From NCBI GenBank assembly GCA_004352715.1, contig SCFE01000102.1, forward strand, positions 1,523,987 to 1,563,027: a DNA stretch of 39,041 nt. The letters are read 5' to 3'. This document shows positions 1 to 10,712 of the stretch, piece after piece; position 1 is the stretch's first letter, and every line of letters begins with the position of its first letter. The stretch is from Hofstenia miamia. Its lineage: Eukaryota > Xenacoelomorpha > Acoela. The translations under genes and the position numbers were made by a program. The notes below the pieces were generated by a model that was given only the letters and a program-made list of their open reading frames with translations, did not search any database and was not told the origin of the DNA.

Positions 1-1273
1 GTTCTCTCTTGAGCTGAGTGTGACCAGCCTCTCGACCTGTTGTATGTAATTGCAGATGTCATCTGTCTTCTTCATCTTCATTCCATTTAAAATTATTCTG
101 TATTGATTCTTGAAACTTTCATTTCCGTAATATTCTATGAAGTCGCCAATTAACAATTCGTAGTCTGTTTTCATTTCTGGGTCTAACAGCAGGTAGTGCT
201 GTGCTGCCGCTCCCGTCAAATATAGGGGGAATCTCACTGCTGCTGAATGTTGGCTCACTTTTCTTTCTGCCATCATTAACTCAAACATCTGGAGCCATTC
301 CCCGAACATTGGGTTGTAACCATCCACTCTGCCATTAAATTTTGGTAATGTGGCTTTACAAGGGATCATATCGTTTCCCAATTCCTGGTTTAATATTGAG
401 TTGTTGTATTTAGGTTTCATGTTTTTTGTTGTCCCCTCTTCTTTTCGCAATTGTGTGGTTATTGCCTTTGTGATCTCATCAATGAATTTCTTCTTTTCCA
501 CATCATTCTCATCTTCTGAAGAATCTTCTGATAGTTGATCATGGAGTGGCAAAGCTTGTAGTTCGCGTTCTTTTCTACCTACGAACTGAAAGTTGTGGGA
601 CTGTATTCTGTCTTGTTCTTTTTTGGTCAGCTGCAATAGTCTCAATTTGTCTTTTAATTGAGCTATTTCCTCTTGCCTCAGATCTTTATCGTCGATTAGT
701 CATCTGTTCTCTACTTCCAGCAAGTCCTGTTGTGATTGTGCTGGCTGTTCATTCTTGCTTGTTTTGATTTGAATTATTTTACTCTTAAGTTGTGATATCT
801 CTGTGGCTTGTATATTGTTGTCTTGTATTAGCTGCCGGTTTGTTATTTCTAATACATTATTCTTTTCTTGCAGAAGCTGATTTTGTTCCAGAAATCTACT
901 GTTTGATTCTGTTAATTGTTTCATGAGTGCCTTGATCTCGTTTTGGAACACTTCACTTTGCTTGATTAGTCTGGTATCCATATTGACTTGGATGTTCCTG
1001 ATTGTTTCCACACTCGCCAACTCGATGTCTTCTATCCTTTTTGTTAGTAGACCAATTTCTTCTCATAATAATTTCTCAGTTTCGTTATTTTTTCTCAGAA
1101 TTTCCATAATTTCTGGGGTTCCCGGGTTCAGAAGAGGATTCCTGTCTTATTGACTCTGGGGTTTGGGTTGCTTCAGAATTCCTTGGGTATGATGATGATT
1201 GTGTCGCCATAGGGGTGGTGGTTTTCGGTATCGCTTTCTTTGCGCTTCCTCTCTTACTTTTGTTGTTTGTCAT
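1..1273 (-). pseudogene. LTR-retrotransposon gag remnant (copy 1), truncated by window edge
   Basis: This is a minus-strand Gag of the same family as the copy at 27.4-28.9 kb. It begins at an ATG at 1273 (MTNNKSKRG, matching MTNKKNKRN in the other copy). A Gln/Glu/Asn-rich coiled-coil stretch follows (about 1000-560), then a capsid-like block near the left edge with FPLYLTGAAAQHYLLL, FIEYYGNESFKNQY and QQVERLVTLSSRE. The other copy shows LPLYLSGAAHQHYLML, FIEYYRNESFKNQY and QVEQLLTLSSRG. The frame is broken by a frameshift near 1085 and by in-frame TGA codons near 1066 and 700, so it is dead. Gag normally forms the retrotransposon capsid. The zinc knuckle, protease and pol would lie beyond base 1. 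No LTR is visible upstream, because a 1000-N gap starts 175 bases before the ATG. The homology between copies is seen directly; the Ty3/Gypsy-type assignment is inference. Confidence 0.8.
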
Positions 1274-1447
1274 TGTTTCTTGATGTTGTAGTGGCTTTCC
1301 AGTTCAGTTACGATTCAAGAGTCCAGTTTGCACTTGTTGCGGTTAAGGTTTTCTGCCTTTACAGACTTTGTATTTCCATTCACTGCTCTGTTGCTTCCTT
1401 TTCCCTTTTCCTTTGAGTTGTTTCAGAGTTTTGAAAGAGTATCACTG

Positions 1448-2447
1448 NNNNNNNNNNNNNNNNNNNNNNNNNNNNNNNNNNNNNNNNNNNNNNNNNNNNN
1501 NNNNNNNNNNNNNNNNNNNNNNNNNNNNNNNNNNNNNNNNNNNNNNNNNNNNNNNNNNNNNNNNNNNNNNNNNNNNNNNNNNNNNNNNNNNNNNNNNNNN
1601 NNNNNNNNNNNNNNNNNNNNNNNNNNNNNNNNNNNNNNNNNNNNNNNNNNNNNNNNNNNNNNNNNNNNNNNNNNNNNNNNNNNNNNNNNNNNNNNNNNNN
1701 NNNNNNNNNNNNNNNNNNNNNNNNNNNNNNNNNNNNNNNNNNNNNNNNNNNNNNNNNNNNNNNNNNNNNNNNNNNNNNNNNNNNNNNNNNNNNNNNNNNN
1801 NNNNNNNNNNNNNNNNNNNNNNNNNNNNNNNNNNNNNNNNNNNNNNNNNNNNNNNNNNNNNNNNNNNNNNNNNNNNNNNNNNNNNNNNNNNNNNNNNNNN
1901 NNNNNNNNNNNNNNNNNNNNNNNNNNNNNNNNNNNNNNNNNNNNNNNNNNNNNNNNNNNNNNNNNNNNNNNNNNNNNNNNNNNNNNNNNNNNNNNNNNNN
2001 NNNNNNNNNNNNNNNNNNNNNNNNNNNNNNNNNNNNNNNNNNNNNNNNNNNNNNNNNNNNNNNNNNNNNNNNNNNNNNNNNNNNNNNNNNNNNNNNNNNN
2101 NNNNNNNNNNNNNNNNNNNNNNNNNNNNNNNNNNNNNNNNNNNNNNNNNNNNNNNNNNNNNNNNNNNNNNNNNNNNNNNNNNNNNNNNNNNNNNNNNNNN
2201 NNNNNNNNNNNNNNNNNNNNNNNNNNNNNNNNNNNNNNNNNNNNNNNNNNNNNNNNNNNNNNNNNNNNNNNNNNNNNNNNNNNNNNNNNNNNNNNNNNNN
2301 NNNNNNNNNNNNNNNNNNNNNNNNNNNNNNNNNNNNNNNNNNNNNNNNNNNNNNNNNNNNNNNNNNNNNNNNNNNNNNNNNNNNNNNNNNNNNNNNNNNN
2401 NNNNNNNNNNNNNNNNNNNNNNNNNNNNNNNNNNNNNNNNNNNNNNN
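1448..2447. other. Assembly gap of exactly 1000 N
   Basis: This is a round-number placeholder, so the true length is unknown. It lies just upstream (minus-strand sense) of gag copy 1 and probably hides the leader, primer-binding site and 5' LTR of that element. Reading frames that cross it are meaningless. Confidence 0.95.
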
Positions 2448-2599
2448 TTAAAAATGCAAATTTTAATGAATTATAAAAGTAGATTTTTTTCAAAATTTCA
2501 TATCCGTTTGCTTGATGTATTAGTAATCCATAGTCATGATATCATACTCATTTAGCAAGGGCGAATTATAATTTTTAAAATTTTTAAGTGTTACTAAAC

Positions 2600-2963
2600 A
2601 TTTGATCAGCAGTGTATCTCTAGGTTTGACATCACAATATGAGGTGTGTGACAGAAAGATAGCAATGGTGCGAATTAGGGTTAATGTATATTTTGGTCAT
2701 CAAACTGTGCTGTACACATGCAATAGCCAATACTGTATTAATTTACTAGGCAGGACAATATTGATTTTCGAATTGGGACTTTATTAGGTTTCACCAAGAT
2801 TTTCATCCATTAATGCTTGTGAGAACGTTCTTAGTGAACCTAAATAATTGCAAATTATTGGTAATTTTTCTTACAGCATACATTTCATGAGGAATGGAAG
2901 CATCTGTGCTCTGTTGAGGGGGGAGAACGTTCCCCCAGTCCCCCCCCTCTGGGTGCGCCTCTG
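2600..2963 (+). repeat. Repeat family R1, left copy (transposon end)
   Basis: Bases 2704-2963 match, in inverted orientation, the last 370 bases of the window (38674-39041). Shared landmarks are the AACGTTC motif near 2830, ATGAGGAATGGAAG near 2888, the AACGTTCCCCCAGT block near 2930 and the terminus CTGGGTGCGCCTCTG. The outer end, read inward as CAGAGGCGCACCCAGAGG, resembles a DNA-transposon terminus. The left limit is uncertain because the partner runs off the window. This copy has a short extra stretch (about 2897-2915) absent from the partner. No coding sequence is visible, so it is probably a non-autonomous element. Confidence 0.6.
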
Positions 2964-3084
2964 GCGTCTATGGTAAACTTCTTAAGCACTGAATATGATA
3001 ATTCATATACATGTAAAAAGTTTCTTCTCTGCCATTGTAATATTTGTATTTTTTCTTATAATTTTAAATATTTTTGTTATTCAG

Positions 3085-3140
<56 letters not shown>

Positions 3141-3892
3141 GATTAAAGCTCAATTCTATTAATCATAAAGCAAACTAAGTTTATACATTTTATTAAAATA
3201 TCTCTAATCATAATCGAATTCTAAGCTTATGCTGATAGTTTCATTTTGTTATCTTGGCAAGTGTTTTATTAATTTTATGAATTAGTGATTTAGACAAAGT
3301 TCGCATTTAGTTTATTTGGTTTAGGGGAATGAACCTTTGCATACGATAATTCCAAACTTGTTGGTAAATCGGGGCAAGTATATCCTAATAGTCACGTACA
3401 CCCAAAAAGGAATATTTGCCGGAGCAGGCAAAGTACGTTTGCATGTTCGTAAAATACATGATACTTAATTTAACTAAATTGTAAGAGGAGAACCTTCAAT
3501 TACTATTTTCATTTCTGCAAATGCTTAAAGGAGTGCCATATTATTTTGTTGTTTCTATGTTTTCTATGTGTAATATTATCTATATTTTTCACCAGTTTCT
3601 TGATCCTATTCGATTTAACTCTTGGAACTTCATCTTCGCAATTTTGTTTTGAATAGCATTGACATTTTGGTGTTACTTTTTTAGAATAAATTCATGGTTT
3701 TGATTCACAAGTTACTTAAAATTTGGTGTCATCCAGATTGCATCCTATCTGACATTTTAACCTTGCAAATAGGAAAGCTTTCCTCAAAAATATCTTAAAA
3801 ATGTGGTAGAATTTTTCTGCTGCATTATCAACATTTTCTTCGGCACATATACTATTGCAATCTATTGAGCACATGGTTTCATTAAAATCATT
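2964..3892. other. Intergenic, AT-rich, no gene seen
   Basis: I see no credible coding frame on either strand. The stretch holds the (ATT)n microsatellite at 3087-3140 and otherwise unremarkable AT-rich sequence. A short GGGGCAAGT motif near 3371 resembles the terminus of the MITE at 32821-33013, but the rest does not match. Confidence 0.5.
3087..3140. repeat. (ATT)n microsatellite
   Basis: About 18 uninterrupted copies of TTA/ATT. Confidence 0.97.
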
Positions 3893-4450
3893 TCAGTATA
3901 CATAGGACATATCTTTAAAATAGAATATATTACGTAATGGAGGGGAAGATTTCTTAGAATGCATATGAAGTCTAAAAGGATCTGTAAGAAAACTATGTTT
4001 AATGGTACTGACTTCAGAAATAGACAATACAAGATTCACTTTAATTCTATCTAGCATAGCATTTCCTCTTGTTGGAGGGGAATTAAGTAATGATCGAACA
4101 AAGTCTAGAATAAAACCAGTTAGACCAAATTGATTTAAATCCCCGCCCACTAAAATAGATTCACTGGGGGTAAATGCGTGAATATTTATCACATGATTTG
4201 CAAAGATACTTGTTAAGAGTACTACTTTCCTTTGATTTTGGAAAGAAATAGGTAATGCTTGTACAAAAAATGTGTGAACTTTCACTATGTTTATGTTTAA
4301 TCCAAATAGATTTCAATTCAAATATTTGTTTTTCTATCACACTAGCTTCCAATTATGAACGTACATAAATTAATACACCGCCTCCACGGTGTTTCTCAAT
4401 GCAATTTGCTTTCCTACAGTAACGAATTTGGCGATCACAACGAAGCAATT
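3893..4450 (-). pseudogene. LINE-type apurinic endonuclease domain remnant
   Basis: Minus-strand fragments show the order expected of the AP-endonuclease domain of non-LTR retrotransposons. HRGGGVLIYV lies near 4390-4372. A stop (TAA) follows, then LEASVIEKQIFELKSIWIK near 4352-4290, then after a frame change ILVGGDLNQFG (catalytic Asp/Asn pair near 4139) and PTRGNAMLDRIKVN near 4075-4035. In this family G-D-F/L-N binds metal and the PTR...LD segment lies near the C-terminal strands. In life the domain nicks target DNA for target-primed reverse transcription. The stop and frameshift show it is dead. No reverse transcriptase follows downstream on the minus strand, where it would be expected. 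The clade cannot be told. Confidence 0.65.
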
Positions 4451-4519
4451 TATGCCAATCAGTGTTAATGTATTGATCAGATACTTTATCTGAAAGAACT
4501 GTTTGAGGACTAAACTATT

Positions 4520-4850
4520 GTCAATTTTGTACAAAATTTGAATATCCAGAAATTCTGTGGAATTTTTCAAGGGTATTCTAAAATGTATGGTTTTGTTATT
4601 TGGATCTATGTCATTTAAAATTTGATGAAACTTTTAATGCCTAGTTCATTTGTAACATTGAGTTTTTGTAAATATCTTCTAAATAACAAAGTACTATTTG
4701 CTAAATAAGGCGGAATCATATTGTAGGAATGCTCATTTACCTAGGAATTTTTCCTTTTAGATCTTAATTCAAATAGTAGTTTTCTAAAATTAATTGCATT
4801 GCATTGTTTGAAATTGTAAGCCCTTCATTACTTCGAAATTTTGAATGTAA
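4520..4850 (-). pseudogene. Possible reverse-transcriptase remnant
   Basis: Decayed minus-strand frames give ISNNAMQLILENYYL (about 4816-4770), NMIPPYLANS (about 4722-4695) and NDIDPNNKTIHFRIP...EFLDIQI (about 4610-4541). Spaced this way they resemble three landmarks of Penelope-like and related reverse transcriptases: the ILxNNYF segment, the GTAMGxxxAPPYAN region and the C-terminal FLDxxI. Several frameshifts and stops interrupt it, and the catalytic YxDD block is not visible. It lies on the same strand as the endonuclease remnant but upstream of it, the reverse of LINE order, so a second element is likely. This is a weak, motif-level call. Confidence 0.3.
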
Positions 4851-5156
4851 GTGATTTTGAATCTTTAAAGATATAATAGGCTCATTTAATTCACAATTTA
4901 GAATTCACAGTTAACGATGACAAACATTGCAAGTTTGAAGTTAATGCTAATGCTATATGATATTATTATTGGTTAATCACAATAGAGATTTGTGATAAAA
5001 TGGTGTATTACAACATCATCAATCCAGATGTACACAATCTGTTATTTTGATTTTTCCATGGTGATTGTGTTGATGTACATTTCTTTTTAGTAGAGCTTAG
5101 ACCTTTTCGATTATGGTTATGTCAGAACTGTATGGTTGACAGTCCAGCTGAAGTTG

Positions 5157-5165
<9 letters not shown>
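4851..5165. other. Intergenic, nothing recognised
   Basis: AT-rich sequence without a credible ORF or repeat that I can recognise. Confidence 0.4.
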
Positions 5166-5190
<25 letters not shown>

Positions 5191-5327
5191 NNNNNNNNNN
5201 NNNNNNNNNNNNNNNNNNNNNNNNNNNNNNNNNNNNNNNNNNNNNNNNNNNNNNNNNNNNNNNNNNNNNNNNNNNNNNNNNNNNNNNNNNNNNNNNNNNN
5301 NNNNNNNNNNNNNNNNNNNNNNNNNNN

Positions 5328-5358
<31 letters not shown>
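5166..5358. repeat. (TA)n microsatellite split by an assembly gap
   Basis: Pure TA runs flank N at 5191-5327 on both sides. The gap probably hides a longer TA array or an AT-rich insertion. Confidence 0.9.
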
Positions 5359-5361
<3 letters not shown>

Positions 5362-5978
5362 AGGGTCTGTTTTCAAAATTTCCAGATACTTTCTACTGTT
5401 GCTATAAGGAAAATTGCGTCATTATCAATGGTGCATCACGAGAATGGTAACGTTTCAAAAAAGTATTATGGCAACGCACTATTATTTGTGCTGTATGCTC
5501 AAATTTGTAACAATTATTTCCAGGATTACATATGGAAATGGAAATTTCCATTCAATTCAATTTCCAAATTATGAAAATAAATATGGAAATCACTTTATGG
5601 AATGATAATTTAGTGGGTATTTATGGACATGCAATTTCAAAGAAAAACATTTTCAACAATTTGGAGTGGTATATTTTCAATTGATTTTGAATAATAATAA
5701 CGCGGAATAGGCTCCCTTTTTGTTTTCTGTTAGAGACAATTTTGCTTTGGCACATTTTGAATGTGTTTCAAAAAATTCCAAGAAAAAAGCGTGATATGGG
5801 GAATATCAGTGTCAGTTAGTGCTTCGATTGTTACTTGAGAATTGAGAGCTATCTTTCTCTAAAGTATTTGGGCACCACACACGACAGCATAGCCTCACAT
5901 TCAGAACTTAAAAAAGCTATATCAATGTACAACTTGGAAGAAACCCTAGATCAACGTGATTTTGACTTAGTGTCAATT
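5359..5978. other. Intergenic, no gene seen
   Basis: Only short chance frames are present. A frame near 5835-6092 runs through the 53-bp duplication and has no ATG near its start or recognisable domain. Confidence 0.4.
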
Positions 5979-6084
5979 TTTTCGTGGAATTCAAAGTTGG
6001 GATCTGGGAGTGGAAGTCTCTTTTTTCGAGATTTTCGTGGAATTCAAAGTTGGGATCTGGGAGTGGAAGTCTCTTTTTTCGAGA
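5979..6084 (+). repeat. Tandem duplication, 2 x 53 bp
   Basis: The unit around TTCGTGGAATTCAAAGTTGG recurs at an exact 53-bp offset (TTCGTGG at 5981 and 6034). I see no mismatch between the copies, so the duplication is recent or is an assembly duplication. The 53-bp period shifts frame, so it is not a coding repeat. Confidence 0.9.
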
Positions 6085-6993
6085 CAACTTAAGCAAAATA
6101 GTACATATCACCCTGTTAAAATGGGTTTCTTCCACGTCGGATCGGGTGGAGAGACAATTCACTGCTGAGATACATCTATGCAGAATACCAACAAAAGATT
6201 AGTCCTATCAATCTTGAAAGTCAATTTTGTTTACACACCAACAAAAATACTGGGGCTTTAAAACAGTTGTTGTACTTATTTGAAAATGTTTTGACTCTAT
6301 TGGCTTGTTGACCATTTTATTTTACATTATTATATTAGAGTAATTTCCGCTGTTCATTGAATACATGCACTTGCTAAATTTGTTACTGATGCTGATATAT
6401 GAATTTTCAACAATTTTTACACTTAATTTTTCGTAAAAATTATCTTAGATTTCATTTTATTTAGTAGAAACAATTATTGCGCTTACGAAAATTGCAATAA
6501 TTGAAATATTTAGAGAAGCAATATTAAAATATTGCATTATTTATTGATATTAAACAATTTTTATGCAATACAATATTACGCATCCTTGATTCAAAAACAT
6601 TTTTTCAATCTCTGACAAAAATAAAATATTTTAATTTCCATCAATGAAGAAAAATCTCAATTTATTGGTGATAAAACTATGACGCGAAAAATCATTCACT
6701 AGGTACGCTGTTTGCCGGAATGGCACTCAAGTCGGCAGCTAACTGAGATGCAATGGTGTTCTTGTAACACTGTCAATCGCAAGTTGTTGTTTAACGGAAT
6801 CAAATGCAAAATCGACCCCAATGCATGTAGATTTCGATACACTTTTTTGACAGTACAGTCCTGATTATATATATGTTTGGCCTTATAACTAGTAAGTATT
6901 GAGACCATTGTAATGTAATTTATCCTTTTTGGTAACTGAATCTTGGGAGTTAGCAACGTTATCTAACACCATCTAGCAAGCATTGTCATGGAA
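6085..6993. other. Intergenic, no gene seen
   Basis: AT-rich sequence with many small A/T runs. No frame with recognisable protein features was found on either strand. Confidence 0.4.
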
Positions 6994-7001
6994 GACTGCA
7001 A

Positions 7002-7902
7002 CAGAGATGGAACCGACTACTCGCCGAGGCCGGCAATTTACCGGCCTGCAGCCGCTTTTAAATTTCATAAAAGGCCGGTAAAATTACCAACCCCTTATCG
7101 ACCAAAATTAAAAAAAAAAATTCTTGTTTTATCTTAAAAAGAAAGAATATTTTGCTTAGTTTTAGAGGGATTCCTATGAAAATCAAAATTTTAAAAATTG
7201 ATAATTAAATTTACTTTCTAGAATCTCTCAATAATTTACTATATATTGAATTGTTCTGATTTCTTAAAAGTTAATTTTACTTCAGTTATTAATGGAACCC
7301 TAGTAATTATTTTTACATAAGCTGTGTATTATAATGAAAATGTAGTCTATAGGATTTACACTTTAAATTTGAGAAACCTTATACAAATCATACTCGAAAT
7401 AAATTTGAAATATTTTCGGTTGAAAAGCAATTCAAACACAAATGCAGTTGACACATCCTACTAAGGGAGTAACTATGTTTGGCTTTAGCGAAAAAATTTT
7501 AAATATATGTATTTGTGTACTAAGAAATTATTCAATGTTAACTGAGGTCAAATCTTAATGAAACATAAGGATTGATAATGTAATTTAATAATAATAATCA
7601 TAATAATGAATGACTTTACTTAGACGCTGAAGGCAGATACTACAAAAAATACAAACATATCAAGTTTTACGGCAGCGAGAACAACCACAGGAGATAAAGT
7701 AAGACAAAATGGAAGAGTGTGCGAAGTTGGAGAAGCGATCAGAAAGTAAATAAAATGAAATATTCCCAATATACATTCACGGAAAAGTGAAAAGTGATTA
7801 AAGTTATACTAAGAATTGATGTATAGAAAATATCAAAATTGTGTTTTGATAGAANATTAACTACCAGCCTGACCTTAAAATTTCCTGCCAGTTCCAACTC
7901 TG
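7002..7902 (+). mobile_element. Non-autonomous hAT-type DNA transposon (about 0.9 kb)
   Basis: The left end is CAGAGATGGAACCGAC and the right end, read on the minus strand, is CAGAGTTGGAACTGG, giving imperfect terminal inverted repeats of about 15 bp. The flanks are GACTGCAA (6994-7001) and GACTGTAA (7903-7910), an 8-bp target-site duplication with one mismatch. An 8-bp duplication and a CAG-type terminus are hallmarks of the hAT superfamily. A subterminal inverted pair built on CCGGCAATTTACCGGCC / GGCCGGTAAAATT lies at about 7030-7085. The interior is AT-rich with no transposase frame, so movement would need a transposase from elsewhere. Base 7855 is N. Confidence 0.65.
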
Positions 7903-7910
7903 GACTGTAA

Positions 7911-8534
7911 AATGGACTGTGAAGAATTTTTTGCAAATTAGTCCAGCCATTCCAGATGATTTTTAGAATCTGTGCCCAGGATTGACCTTAGAGTCAACGT
8001 GTGAATAATGTAATGGTTGATCAGTGAACAGAAAAATTGTGAATTCAATACCTTGATATAGTGAAGATTTAGCAATTCTCTAACAAGGAACTGGAAATTA
8101 CACCTTGAAGCTCTCAATATTCACAACAGGTAGAAACATCTTATATGCAATATCAGCCTAATTGTACTTGCAGAAATGGAGGGGGATGCCAAAAACTCAT
8201 TTTGATGTGTGTCAGAATTTTTTCTGAAGGATTATATGTGATTCGATGGAGTGATTCTTACCGGGGCTGGTTTATCAATTGAGTAGGTGCTAATGAGAAG
8301 AATGAAGATCTTACCAATGGCAGAAGAATTAACAAAATTCAATGGTTGGTTCAGATTTTGAACTCAAGATTATAATGCAAGACATAGCGGGCATTCACTA
8401 TGGCACTAACAACAGCAACAGGAAGTTATTTCATCAATAAAAGTTTGAGATGTGAGGGATACATGCAAGCTCCTTGTGTTTTCTAAAAAATGTGACCATT
8501 TCATGGAGCATTTCAAGTGGAAATTTTCTAGCTT
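7911..8534. other. Intergenic, no gene seen
   Basis: No credible coding frame, repeat end or RNA gene was seen. Confidence 0.4.
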
Positions 8535-8992
8535 TTATATATATATATATATATATATANNNNNNNNNNNNNNNNNNNNNNNNNNNNNNNNNNNNNNNNN
8601 NNNNNNNNNNNNNNNNNNNNNNNNNNNNNNNNNNNNNNNNNNNNNNNNNNNNNNNNNNNNNNNNNNNNNNNNNNNNNNNNNNNNNNNNNNNNNNNNNNNN
8701 NNNNNNNNNNNNNNNNNNNNNNNNNNNNNNNNNNNNNNNNNNNNNNNNNNNNNNNNNNNNNNNNNNNNNNNNNNNNNNNNNNNNNNNNNNNNNNNNNNNN
8801 NNNNNNNNNNNNNNNNNNNNNNNNNNNNNNNNNNNNNNNNNNNNNNNNNNNNNNNNNNNNNNNNNNNNNNNNNNNNNNNNNNNNNNNNNNNNNNNNNNNN
8901 NNNNNNNNNNNNNNNNNNNNNNNNNNNNNNNNNNNNNNNNNNNNNNNNNNNNNNNNNNNNNNNNNNNNNNNNNNNNNNNNNNNNNNNNNNNN

Positions 8993-9024
<32 letters not shown>
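8535..9024. repeat. (TA)n microsatellite split by an assembly gap
   Basis: TA runs lie on both sides of N at 8560-8992. The reads evidently failed inside a long TA array. Confidence 0.9.
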
Positions 9025-9027
<3 letters not shown>

Positions 9028-9280
9028 ATGACAGCTAAGCAGTATGTATTCTACCATTCCCTTATTGAATTTAATAGTAAATTAGAAACTTGAGGAACTT
9101 TGCAGCTGCCCTTGTTAGTTACATTGATTTACCATCAACATACTTTGACATATTTGCATCCTTTTTTGCCAATTCCAAGGCTCACTAAATCTCTCTCTCA
9201 TGTTCAATATCCTATTCTGCACTGATATTATTTCCAAACGCGTCTAACAATTTGAGGAAGCTTCTATTTTTCATCAACTT

Positions 9281-9656
9281 TCAAAGTGATGCTGCTTTCC
9301 CAATTCCATGAACACTGGATGTAGAATCATAACCAAGTAGTGGAAGAATGAAAAGAACATGGGTACAGAAAACATCTTTCAAAGATTTCTTCATCTTTGA
9401 TGTTCCATTCTTTTGCACTAGACCTTGAGTGTTGTATGAAGAAAATCTTGTAGTAATCATGTTCTTGCTTTTTTTGAAATGAGGTTTCATTTTTTAGGTG
9501 GCATATGCAGTCTCTATAATAGAGGTTTGGATCAGCTTCAACGGGAGCAAAATTTTGACACAAGTGAAATTGCTTGATTCTTGCATTTGAAAGTGTATTT
9601 GTGAACATCTTTCTCCTAACAATTGAAATATGATTGCTTCTTCTACAGATTTTCAA
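9281..9656 (-). pseudogene. Remnant of a repeated uncharacterised protein family
   Basis: Two overlapping minus-strand frames carry protein-like text. One has ISIVRRKMF...FAPVEADPNLYYRDC (about 9620-9525). The other has VLFILPLLGYDSTSSVHGIGKAA (about 9360-9290). The second recalls the HALxGCDTTSxxxGxGK signature and the first the LPPTxxAxxxHxxRxY signature of a multicopy, transposon-associated protein family common in invertebrate genomes; I know of no established function. Here the two parts are out of the usual order and in different frames, so this is a rearranged, dead fragment at best. Confidence 0.3.
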
Positions 9657-10165
9657 AGAAAACGTTTACATTTGATATACAACAATGATAGCATTTTGGA
9701 CTATAAACTTATTGGGAATGATAAAATTTTACCATAACTCTCCAATTTCAACTTAGTGATCTCTTATTACTTAACAATAATCTCATTGGGAAAACTACAA
9801 TAACAGAATCTAATTATTTTTTTATGAAAAACAATAAATTAGTACAAGATCATCTTCAAAGAAAATATTTAAAATTCTGAAATCAAAGAACATTTTTTAT
9901 TGATCAAATTACTTTGATAGGATAGTGTATTCAGCAAATTACTCAATCCTAAGCCCTGATATAGACTTTTGTTTACCTCACTCAATCTTCAAGAAAAGTT
10001 TAAAAGAATTCTTTCAAAATTATGTAAGAACAAGATATGACAGAAATAATATGTGCACGGGGTACATTTCTTGCAGTTGCCCTCAATCTAGGCAATTCAG
10101 ATCTTCATATAAACGACTCATTTTTTATATATTGTAACCCTATTTTTTATTAATTTAAGTCTTGC

Positions 10166-10201
<36 letters not shown>

Positions 10202-10424
10202 TGATATTACTTTTAACTTTTTTGCCTGACCTTTTTACGCATAAAATTCTAGAATAATAATACTTTCACGATTTGGGAAAAAACGTCAAGTCCCAAAACA
10301 CTTTACGATTTAAAAATGGCTTTACAAAAAATTAGTGGTCAAAATCATTTGGTTTTTGCAAAATGTTCATTCATATGATTCTATAAAAAAGAATTTTTAG
10401 TCTAACGATTACATTGGAAAAAAT
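9657..10424. other. Intergenic with (TA)n
   Basis: No recognisable gene. A 70-codon plus-strand frame at 9925-10137 begins without an ATG and shows no domain. A pure TA tract occupies about 10168-10200. Confidence 0.4.
10168..10200. repeat. (TA)n microsatellite
   Basis: Uninterrupted TA dinucleotides, about 16 copies. Confidence 0.95.
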
Positions 10425-10712
10425 TCACGAAAAATAGTTTATACAAAATAAATGCACACAGTCATTGTTTATTATTAAAATGAAACGAAGTGGAAGCCTG
10501 TCTTTATTTCTGCGAAATCCATAAAGCTCCTCCATTATTTCAATTGTTCTTTCAGCACATTGATTACTTCTAGGAATGTTGATTGCTGATAGTTCTGGAT
10601 TCCAATAATTTGCAAATGTAGTAAGAACTTTCTTTTTGCTTAATAAAATTTCATGAATGTCTGAATAAGTGTTATATTTATAGCTTTGGTCGTAAAACCA
10701 AAAGTTACGCAC
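10425..10712 (-). pseudogene. Remnant of a transposon-like uncharacterised domain
   Basis: A 95-codon minus-strand frame contains LSAINIPRSNQCAERTIEIM followed by EELYGFRRNKDRLPLRFI. This is similar in pattern to the IPxHTQxVERxIKLVTEAS...GxxxRDxxIR block that recurs in multicopy, probably mobile-element-encoded proteins of invertebrates. Its function is not established. Decay of the following conserved positions, the short length and the lack of a partner domain suggest a fragment. It lies 0.8 kb from the other remnant on the same strand, so the two could derive from one insertion, but nothing visible joins them. Confidence 0.35.

Noticed and set aside
1328-2555. Long ORFs of 356-395 codons across 1448-2447
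   Set aside because: They consist almost entirely of N read as X; the real sequence on either side gives only short unrelated frames. The same holds for frames over the other gaps.
3087-3140. Regular ATT repeat as a CRISPR-like array
   Set aside because: Simple trinucleotide microsatellite without spacers. No CRISPR array, phage, plasmid or bacterial gene was seen anywhere.
5835-6202. Plus and minus ORFs over the 53-bp duplication
   Set aside because: The overlapping frames on both strands are opened by the repeat itself; no near-start ATG or domain.
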